Shown: one piece after another, positions 13,474-18,324 of the stretch | Numbering within the stretch: position 1 is the stretch's first letter | How the letters are laid out: the number at the start of each line of letters is the position of its first letter | Virus record (IMG/VR): IMGVR_UViG_3300046504_000020 | Location: 1-21,475 of that record | Length of the DNA stretch: 21,475 bases | Source of the DNA: a virus | Reading direction: 5' to 3' (one strand) | Notes under the pieces: model-generated | The model's database searches: none | Seen by the model: only the letters and a program-made list of their open reading frames with translations | Told to the model about the DNA's origin: nothing | Position numbers and translations under genes: made by a program

Positions 13474-14052
13474 ATGAAAACAATAAATTTGACAGATGAA
13501 CAATTTGAAGAAGTACAGGCAGTTTTGAAAAAAGCTGTTAAAGAGGAAAAGACAGAAGGTGTAAAGACTTACAGCAACTTTGAAGGTGTAAAGATCTACA
13601 GCAGATTTGATAGTAAAAAGGTAATTTACACTTCTACTAAAACTACAATTAGAGAAGCTGTTATAGAGGCAGTAGAGAATTATGCCGACTTGAGTGGTGC
13701 CGACTTGAGTGATGCCAACTTGAGTGGTGCCGACTTGAGTGATGCCAACTTGATTGGTGCCGACTTGAGTGATGCCGACTTGAGTGGTGCCGACTTGAGT
13801 GATGCCAACTTGAGTGGTGCCGACTTGAGTGATGCCGACTTGAGTGGTGCCGACTTGAGTGATGCCAACTTGAGTGATGCCAACTTGAGTGGTGCCGACT
13901 TGAGTGATGCCAACTTGAGTGGTGCCGACTTGAGTGGTGCCGACTTGAGTGATGCCAACTTGAGTGGTGCCAAAACCGAATACTGCAAGGTTAATTTTTC
14001 AAGTGACGAAAAGAAACAGGCAGAACAATTCATTAAAGGATTGGATAAGTAA
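13474..14052 (+). CDS. Pentapeptide-repeat protein
   Basis: A 192-residue protein. Residues 1-70 are a charged domain ([18 protein letters not shown], then [18 protein letters not shown]). Residues 71-165 are 19 tandem pentapeptides of the form A(D/N)LS(G/D) with a single ANLIG, predicted to form a right-handed quadrilateral beta-helix of nearly five coils. A helical tail follows ([17 protein letters not shown]). The Asp-rich surface resembles DNA-mimicking members such as MfpA/Qnr, which bind gyrase; anti-restriction or gyrase protection is possible but unproven. The repeats use Ser rather than the bulkier outward residues usual in many members. A strong SD (AGGAGGTGA) sets the start. Confidence 0.88.
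   Translation: MKTINLTDEQFEEVQAVLKKAVKEEKTEGVKTYSNFEGVKIYSRFDSKKVIYTSTKTTIREAVIEAVENYADLSGADLSDANLSGADLSDANLIGADLSDADLSGADLSDANLSGADLSDADLSGADLSDANLSDANLSGADLSDANLSGADLSGADLSDANLSGAKTEYCKVNFSSDEKKQAEQFIKGLDK
13684..13968 (+). repeat. 15-bp tandem repeat array, 19 units
   Basis: Nineteen 15-bp units, GCC(G/A)ACTTGAGTG(G/A)T, encode the pentapeptide repeats. Apart from GAC/AAC and GGT/GAT switches the only difference is one ATT for AGT. Identical synonymous codons throughout mean the array expanded or was homogenised recently. Confidence 0.95.
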
Positions 14053-14057
14053 TTACA

Positions 14058-14081
14058 CTGCTTATCTTACGAGATAGGCAG
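14058..14081 (+). terminator. Hairpin after the pentapeptide gene, weak terminator candidate
   Basis: CTGCTTATC (14058-14066) pairs with GATAGGCAG (14073-14081): 9 bp with one G-T wobble and a 6-nt loop, starting 5 nt after the stop. The following AAATAAAT is not a T-run, so termination would be weak; transcript end protection is an alternative. Confidence 0.35.
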
Positions 14082-14122
14082 AAATAAATACTTAGGAAGA
14101 TAACAGAAAGACTAAATAGAAT

Positions 14123-14206
14123 ATGATTGATTATAATTACTTAGCAACTTTAATTGAAGTGTGGATAATTTCAATGTTGGTGGCATGGCTCCTTTTAAGA
14201 AAATGA
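14123..14206 (+). CDS. 27-residue single-helix membrane microprotein
   Basis: A short polar start (MIDYNY), one hydrophobic helix with Trp residues (LATLIEVWIISMLVAWLLL) and an RK end. Its stop overlaps the next ATG (ATGA). It occupies the same position as the 29-residue membrane microprotein at 12651 in the duplicated cassette, although sequence identity is low. Confidence 0.5.
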   Translation: MIDYNYLATLIEVWIISMLVAWLLLRK

Positions 14207-14313
14207 ACACACACAAGGAATCACGGAAGGATAAAAAGAAAAAAGAGAAGAAGATAGAGATATGGAAGTTGTATCCTGGCCCATTAAGAAAGTGGATGAA
14301 AGGACTTAAATGA
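14203..14313 (+). CDS. 36-residue basic SRKDKK microprotein
   Basis: MNTHKESRKDKKKKEKK followed by IEIWKLYPGPLRKWMKGLK. Very lysine-rich at the start, then an amphipathic Trp segment. It shares the SRKDKK block and 19 bp of DNA with the 10-residue ORF at 12747. Overlaps on both sides (ATGA) place it in an operon with the membrane microprotein. Function unknown; a nucleic-acid or membrane-surface binding peptide is possible. Confidence 0.55.
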   Translation: MNTHKESRKDKKKKEKKIEIWKLYPGPLRKWMKGLK

Positions 14314-14510
14314 CTACATCATCTAACAAGGATAAGGGGGTAAAGAAACCAACAATAATAGGAATAAAACAATTAAAGATTAAACCCTTAATTGATTTAC
14401 CTACTGTAAATAAAATAGACAACTTTGATGATTTATTTTTTCAGGTAAACCAATTTGGAGAAATAATAATTGATTATAAAAATGTTCATTACAACATCAG
14501 AAAATTATGA
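14310..14510 (+). CDS. Hypothetical 66-residue protein
   Basis: Begins MTTSSNKDKGVKKPT, then a hydrophobic-basic stretch (IIGIKQLKIKPLIDLPTV) and strands (QFGEIIIDYKNVHYNIRKL). No family is recognised. It overlaps its neighbours by ATGA at both ends. Its first 14 bases are repeated exactly at the next ORF (14507). Confidence 0.55.
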   Translation: MTTSSNKDKGVKKPTIIGIKQLKIKPLIDLPTVNKIDNFDDLFFQVNQFGEIIIDYKNVHYNIRKL

Positions 14511-14542
14511 CTACATCATCCAAAACAAATAAAGATTTATGA
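14507..14542 (+). CDS. 11-residue coupling ORF duplicating the previous gene's start
   Basis: MTTSSKTNKDL repeats the ATGACTACATCATC start of the gene at 14310 and ends in an ATGA overlap with the gene at 14539. It looks like a duplicated 5' end kept as a translational relay. Confidence 0.4.
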   Translation: MTTSSKTNKDL

Positions 14543-14841
14543 AAGAAACTGAATGTACTCTTTGTCTTGATAAAAAATGTATTGAGGTTAAGGATAAGCG
14601 TGGAATCACCAGAGTAATCATGTCCAAAAGTTACCCTACTGATATGTCCGTACCTGAAACCTCAAAGATTCCTATAAGTGGGTGTGTGTTCAGGCAGGCA
14701 CAGGAGGTTATGGATAAGCCCCGCACAAGAGGTGTAGGATATGGCGAACAGCCAGACGATAGCAGTGTGCAAATCACTGACGGGGCTCAAACAGATACTG
14801 AAGTAGAAAGAAAACAAAGCACTGATTTATTAGGTAGTTAA
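14539..14841 (+). CDS. Hypothetical 100-residue protein with N-terminal cysteine motif
   Basis: The N-terminus (CTLCLDKKCIEV) has a CxxC plus a third Cys, with Cys49 in SGCVFRQA; together they could bind zinc. The remainder is polar and probably flexible (GYGEQPDDSSVQITDGAQTD). DNA around 14690-14800 is more GC-rich than its neighbours. The last 19 bases, including the stop, are repeated at 14905-14923, the end of the next ORF. Function unknown. Confidence 0.5.
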   Translation: MKETECTLCLDKKCIEVKDKRGITRVIMSKSYPTDMSVPETSKIPISGCVFRQAQEVMDKPRTRGVGYGEQPDDSSVQITDGAQTDTEVERKQSTDLLGS

Positions 14842-14923
14842 GAATATGATTATTCTGATATATCAGTTTAAACAATATATAACAGGTGATATACCGCAAA
14901 ATATTGATTTATTAGGTAGTTAA
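14823..14923 (+). repeat. 19-bp direct repeat at two ORF ends
   Basis: TGATTTATTAGGTAGTTAA occurs at 14823-14841 and 14905-14923, each time forming the C-terminal DLLGS and stop of an ORF. The copies are 82 bp apart, consistent with a short local duplication. Confidence 0.85.
14846..14923 (+). CDS. 25-residue ORF from a local duplication
   Basis: MIILIYQFKQYITGDIPQ followed by NIDLLGS. Its end duplicates the end of the preceding gene. It has no SD and no convincing independent signal, so it may be a duplication remnant and not a working gene. Confidence 0.3.
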   Translation: MIILIYQFKQYITGDIPQNIDLLGS

Positions 14924-14931
14924 AGAACTAT

Positions 14932-15168
14932 ATGAAATCAAAAACTAAAGAAAAAGTTTGCTGTAGGGCTCATAGTATTACATTGTGTGGATTAGTAGGA
15001 GTATCGAATCATCTTTATTACTGTTGTGATAAATGCCCTACTAAACCTAAACCAAAGAACAAGATAGAAAAGATAAGACCACCAGAGGTTGAACTTACTA
15101 CAATGGATATATATTTTAAGTTGGGTGCAAAACTCAACGAAATAATTGATAACTTAAATGCCAAATAA
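14932..15168 (+). CDS. Cysteine-rich 78-residue protein
   Basis: The N-terminal half carries a dense Cys/His set (VCCRAHS, TLCG, then YYCCDKCPTK), sufficient for one or two zinc sites. It is followed by a Lys/Pro linker (KPKPKNKIEKIRPPE) and a helix (DIYFKLGAKLNEIIDNLNAK). A small zinc-binding DNA or protein adaptor is likely, but the family is not recognised. Its last 11 nt overlap the next gene. Confidence 0.6.
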   Translation: MKSKTKEKVCCRAHSITLCGLVGVSNHLYYCCDKCPTKPKPKNKIEKIRPPEVELTTMDIYFKLGAKLNEIIDNLNAK

Positions 15169-15484
15169 TACAAAGTTAAAAGAAGAATTTTATAAGAAGT
15201 TTGTAGGATTGCCTCCAATGTACCACACAGAGTCGCATCAAAATATTCAAGGGTATTATTCCGACAAAATGATGAATATAAAAGAACTTTGGAACTGGAT
15301 AGACAATGCCTTAACAGAAGCAAGGAAAGAAGAACAAGAGAGAATAATAAAAGAGATAGAAAATTATCCTTGGCTGATGGTTATAAAGGGAGATGTTTTT
15401 TCACTTTCAAGTATGGATAGGGATACTAAAGTGCGGAAACAGATGCGAAAGGAAGTTTTGGAACTCTTAACCAAAAAGAAATGA
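15158..15484 (+). CDS. Hypothetical 108-residue helical protein
   Basis: A charged, mostly helical protein with aromatic patches (YKKFVGLPPMYHTESHQNIQ, IKELWNWIDNALTEARKEEQ) and a basic end (EVLELLTKKK). There is no catalytic motif. It overlaps the next ORF through ATGA. It resembles many uncharacterised early phage proteins only in composition. Confidence 0.6.
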   Translation: MPNNTKLKEEFYKKFVGLPPMYHTESHQNIQGYYSDKMMNIKELWNWIDNALTEARKEEQERIIKEIENYPWLMVIKGDVFSLSSMDRDTKVRKQMRKEVLELLTKKK

Positions 15485-15642
15485 AAATAGAATTTGATTG
15501 GTATGGACTGGCTATGCTAGTTAGGGGAATAAATAAAGGATTTGCCGAGTTGTTTCATTGGTGTATGCAACATGGTGACAAGAAAAAGAACTGGAAACGG
15601 ATAGAAAAAGAATTGGGACTAAAGCAATACAAAAGTAAATGA
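15481..15642 (+). CDS. Hypothetical 53-residue basic protein
   Basis: MKIEFDWYGLAMLVRGINKG starts a helix ending in the aromatic-Cys patch FAELFHWCMQH, then a basic helix (KKKNWKRIEKELGLKQYKSK). It overlaps the preceding gene by ATGA and closes the accessory operon; the terminase promoter starts 13 nt later. Confidence 0.55.
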   Translation: MKIEFDWYGLAMLVRGINKGFAELFHWCMQHGDKKKNWKRIEKELGLKQYKSK

Positions 15643-15654
15643 ATAACAAAATAG

Positions 15655-15663
15655 TGGTATAAT
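15655..15663 (+). promoter_or_regulatory. Extended -10 promoter of the packaging operon
   Basis: TGGTATAAT (15655-15663) carries the TGn extension that can replace a -35 box; none is visible at 17 nt. The small terminase ATG (15671) follows 7 nt after the -10 box, predicting a leaderless transcript. Confidence 0.6.
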
Positions 15664-15670
15664 ATGTAGT

Positions 15671-16072
15671 ATGCCCAATGAAATAACCAAACATCCGGGT
15701 GGACGCCCCACTAAGTTTTTACCTGATATAATTTACCCCAAGATAGACGAGTATTTAAGCAGTTGTGGCAGAGAACAAACAGAATTACCTACCGCAGAAG
15801 GTTTAGCACTTAAATTGGACGTAAATACGGACACTTTATATGAATGGGCAAAAGTTCACCCAGAGTTTTCCGAATACTTAAAAAAATTAGCAGAAACCCA
15901 AAAGAATCAATTGATGAATGATGGAATGTATGGAGGCAAGGAAGTTAATGCCGGAATGGCCATATTTTTACTCAAAGCAATTCACGGATTAAAGGAACCT
16001 CCTACAATTTTGCAGCAATTTAATACCGGGGGTTCAATGACCCTTGAATTCGTGGGCGGTCCAAATGAATAA
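15671..16072 (+). CDS. terS: Terminase small subunit
   Basis: A 133-residue DNA-packaging recognition protein. Features: the N-terminal GGRPTKF motif common to small terminases, an HTH-like segment (TAEGLALKLDVNTDTLYEWA, then HPEFSEYLKKL), then an oligomerisation helix region with GGKEVNAGMAIFLLKA and a short tail. It should bind the pac or cos site and recruit the large subunit encoded 0.4 kb downstream. No SD precedes it; a TGGTATAAT box lies 7 nt upstream. Its stop touches the next ATG directly. Confidence 0.85.
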   Translation: MPNEITKHPGGRPTKFLPDIIYPKIDEYLSSCGREQTELPTAEGLALKLDVNTDTLYEWAKVHPEFSEYLKKLAETQKNQLMNDGMYGGKEVNAGMAIFLLKAIHGLKEPPTILQQFNTGGSMTLEFVGGPNE

Positions 16073-16513
16073 ATGCTAACCAAATATCAAAAGTATAAAG
16101 ATTACTATAAAAAGTATTACCGAGAACATAAAGACTTTGTGAAAAGTATTAGGGATCGGTGGACGGATAAGAAAAGATTTGGTGGTTTAGTTGAAATGAT
16201 TTTGAAAAGGGACGGCTACAGGTGTCAGCGATGTGGAATGACCAATGAAGACCACCTAGTAAGATGGCACAAGAGATTGACTATAAACCACATCAATGGT
16301 AAGGGTAGATATTCGAACACTCCAGACAACAATCCAAACAATCTTGTTACTTTGTGTCTTTCTTGTCATGCTTCGGTGGATAATTTGAGGGTGTGGAAGA
16401 ATAAATCGTACAGTGAACGTTTAATTTGGACTAGGAACGGAAGAATTGCTAGCGGAAAAAGATTATCCCGGAATTTATTGACATTAAATGAAAAAACATG
16501 CAAGTTCGCTTAA
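16073..16513 (+). CDS. HNH endonuclease between the terminase genes
   Basis: A 146-residue protein: a basic/Tyr-rich N-terminus (YKDYYKKYYREHKDF), then an HNH zinc finger with CQRC (51-54), LTINHINGKG (His73), NNPNNLVTLC (Asn90) and CLSCH (95-99). In HK97-like and related phages an HNH protein next to the terminase is needed for packaging and terminase cleavage, and this position suggests the same role. A homing endonuclease is the alternative, although it is a separate gene and does not interrupt one. It overlaps the large terminase by 16 nt. Confidence 0.87.
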   Translation: MLTKYQKYKDYYKKYYREHKDFVKSIRDRWTDKKRFGGLVEMILKRDGYRCQRCGMTNEDHLVRWHKRLTINHINGKGRYSNTPDNNPNNLVTLCLSCHASVDNLRVWKNKSYSERLIWTRNGRIASGKRLSRNLLTLNEKTCKFA

Positions 16514-17814
16514 GCCCATGGCAACTAGAAGTAGCAAACGACAATCACAGGTTCAGGATAGTATGTGCGGGAAGAAGATCGGGCAAATCAGTCCTGGCCA
16601 GGCTTATCTTGTTGAAGTGGGCAATCTCAAATGTAGGTACTTATTATTTAGTATCACCGACCTATCGACAGGCGAAATCTATTCATTGGGCGGAGATGAG
16701 GAAGGAGATCCCGAGGGAGTGGGTAGCAAAAACTAATGAAACAGAATTATCTTTCACACTTAAGAATGGAAGTGTCATTGCGTTACATGGAGCTGAAAAT
16801 CCGGATGCACTTAGAGGTGTTAAACTTAGGGGTTTGGTTATTGACGAAATTGCATCTATTAGGAATTGGGAATGGCTCTGGGGCGAGGTACTTAGACCTA
16901 CGCTCACTGATTATGAGGCACCAGTTGTATTCATTAGCACACCCAAGGGTTACAACCATTTTTACGAATTATACGAGCAAGGACAAAATAACGATAGTCA
17001 GTACAAATCATGGAAATTCACCAGTTATGATAATCCCTATATCCCGAAAGAAGAAATAGACAAAGCAAAAAATGAACTTACTGAAGACACATTTCAACAA
17101 GAGTATATGGCAGATTTTAGGAAGTACACCGGGCTCGTGTATAAGGACTTTAGTCGTGATACCAATGTCATTGATCCGTTTACCATACCCGACTCTTGGA
17201 GCGTATACAGAGGAATCGACTTCGGCTCAACTAATCCGACAGCATGTTTATGGATTGCAGTCGATGGGGATGACAACTGGTTTATCTATGACGAACATTA
17301 TGAATCTAAATCTGATATTAGTTATCATGCTGGTGTTGTTAACTCTAAGTCTAATCGTACTATTACGGCAACTTATGGTGATCCGTCAGGTGCTCAATGG
17401 ATTACAGAGTTCGCACAAAGAGGCATTTATATCACTCCAGCCACAAAAGAAACAAGCACAGCATTCAACACATGGGTCAGATATAAAATCGAAAAGGTTG
17501 CAGAGAAACTCAAAATCATTCCAGGGCATACCGTTGCCTATGGATTACACACAGGCAAAGAAAGTCTGGCTGGCTCACCATCGCTCTTCATCTTCAACAC
17601 TTGTACACACACCATTGGAGAGTTTGAAACCTACCGTTGGAAAGAAAAGAGTGTCACACAAGCGCAAGACCTAAACGAACCAGATGTTCCCGAGAAGGCA
17701 AATGATCACGCTATGGATGCACTAAGTTACTTTGCTTGTAGTTACAAGAAACAACCTGATATAAATGCTTACATACCAAATGACATCGGTACACGAGACT
17801 GGTCACTATCATAA
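16498..17814 (+). CDS. terL: Terminase large subunit
   Basis: The packaging motor ATPase-nuclease, 438 residues. ATPase: Walker A AGRRSGKS (24-31), adenine-contacting Q9 in SPWQLE, Walker B LVIDE (113-117) and coupling motif STPKG (147-151). RNase H-like nuclease: GIDFGSTNPTACLWI with Asp241, YGDPSG with Asp295, and NDHAMDALSYF with Asp407, a complete acidic triad. The length is standard. It overlaps the HNH gene by 16 nt and the next gene by TAATG. The two long frames inside it are artefacts. Confidence 0.96.
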   Translation: MQVRLSPWQLEVANDNHRFRIVCAGRRSGKSVLARLILLKWAISNVGTYYLVSPTYRQAKSIHWAEMRKEIPREWVAKTNETELSFTLKNGSVIALHGAENPDALRGVKLRGLVIDEIASIRNWEWLWGEVLRPTLTDYEAPVVFISTPKGYNHFYELYEQGQNNDSQYKSWKFTSYDNPYIPKEEIDKAKNELTEDTFQQEYMADFRKYTGLVYKDFSRDTNVIDPFTIPDSWSVYRGIDFGSTNPTACLWIAVDGDDNWFIYDEHYESKSDISYHAGVVNSKSNRTITATYGDPSGAQWITEFAQRGIYITPATKETSTAFNTWVRYKIEKVAEKLKIIPGHTVAYGLHTGKESLAGSPSLFIFNTCTHTIGEFETYRWKEKSVTQAQDLNEPDVPEKANDHAMDALSYFACSYKKQPDINAYIPNDIGTRDWSLS

Positions 17815-18095
17815 TGACAAACTTTGAATCACTACCAACCATAGAACAGAGTAATCTTGAATCTTACTGGGAGATAGTGAGACGTTTAGAACCGGAGTTC
17901 TACTTAGTTAGACTGGCGTTGGGTGAGACAGACGTGAATACAATGGTTCTTCCCCGGGTAATAAGGGCTATAAGTAACTTAAGTGAGGGTACAGGCTATG
18001 GTAGAGTGTCTATCTACATGTCCGATCACAAGATAACTCAGATTAAGACAGAAGAAAGCGATCAATTCAATGACAATGCAACCTTGGAAAAGTAA
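17814..18095 (+). CDS. DUF2292-like small protein
   Basis: A 93-residue protein coupled to the large terminase by TAATG. Residues 58-78 (GYGRVSIYMSDHKITQIKTE) match the short YGxVxIxxxdgkvvqIekTE pattern of DUF2292, a small beta-structured domain of unknown function also found near phage terminases. The N-terminal half is helical and acidic (SYWEIVRRLEPEFYLVRLAL). Function unknown. Confidence 0.65.
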   Translation: MTNFESLPTIEQSNLESYWEIVRRLEPEFYLVRLALGETDVNTMVLPRVIRAISNLSEGTGYGRVSIYMSDHKITQIKTEESDQFNDNATLEK

Positions 18096-18252
18096 TGAGT
18101 TAGCTAGTTTGATGATAAATCACCCGAAAGTAGAGAAAATCATTCCACCAGAGGTTTTGGGTTATTTTATGTCAAAAAGTGAGTCAAAAGACGATCTAAA
18201 GAGGTATTTTAGGGCAATTATTGCTACAATTGACACCTCTTTGGGTAAATAG
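18070..18252 (+). CDS. Hypothetical 60-residue protein before the portal
   Basis: Starts inside the previous gene (26-nt overlap; ATG 18076 is an equally good start). A helical, basic protein (NELASLMINHPKVEKIIPPE, DDLKRYFRAIIATIDTSLGK). A sigma70 promoter for the portal unit is embedded in its last codons (from 18230). No family is recognised. Confidence 0.55.
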   Translation: MTMQPWKSNELASLMINHPKVEKIIPPEVLGYFMSKSESKDDLKRYFRAIIATIDTSLGK

Positions 18253-18258
18253 TATAGT
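18230..18258 (+). promoter_or_regulatory. Sigma70 promoter upstream of the portal
   Basis: TTGACA (18230-18235), exact 17-nt spacer, TATAGT (18253-18258). Predicted start is near 18265, only about 25 nt before an intrinsic terminator. The promoter can make a leader RNA of about 53 nt unless polymerase reads through. Confidence 0.75.
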
Positions 18259-18288
18259 AAAACAGAGTTAAATACCTAATAAAGTAAT

Positions 18289-18318
18289 GACTCGTGAGCA
18301 ATCACGGGTCTATTTTTT
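18289..18318 (+). terminator. Intrinsic terminator abutting the portal start codon
   Basis: GACTCGTGA (18289-18297) pairs with TCACGGGTC (18302-18310), 9 bp with one wobble and a GCAA (GNRA) tetraloop, followed by TATTTTTT (18311-18318). The portal ATG is at 18325. A possible 17-codon ORF (18287-18340) runs straight through the hairpin, so translation could disrupt it. Confidence 0.85.
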
Positions 18319-18324
18319 GAAAAA

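Noticed and set aside
13684-13968. CRISPR-like array
   Set aside because: Units are 15 bp with no spacers and are in frame in a protein; it is a coding tandem repeat.
13680-14033. Long minus-strand frame rich in KSAPLKLA repeats
   Set aside because: It is the antisense reading of the 15-bp tandem array in the pentapeptide gene; any 15-bp repeat keeps all frames open.
6467-15642. Recoded TGA (code 4 or 25)
   Set aside because: Many genes end in TGA with an overlapping ATGA start, and reading through would fuse unrelated frames.
16736-17674. Two plus-strand frames (16736-17059, 17072-17674) inside the large terminase gene
   Set aside because: The terminase frame carries all motifs in order across this stretch; these frames lack domains and initiation signals.
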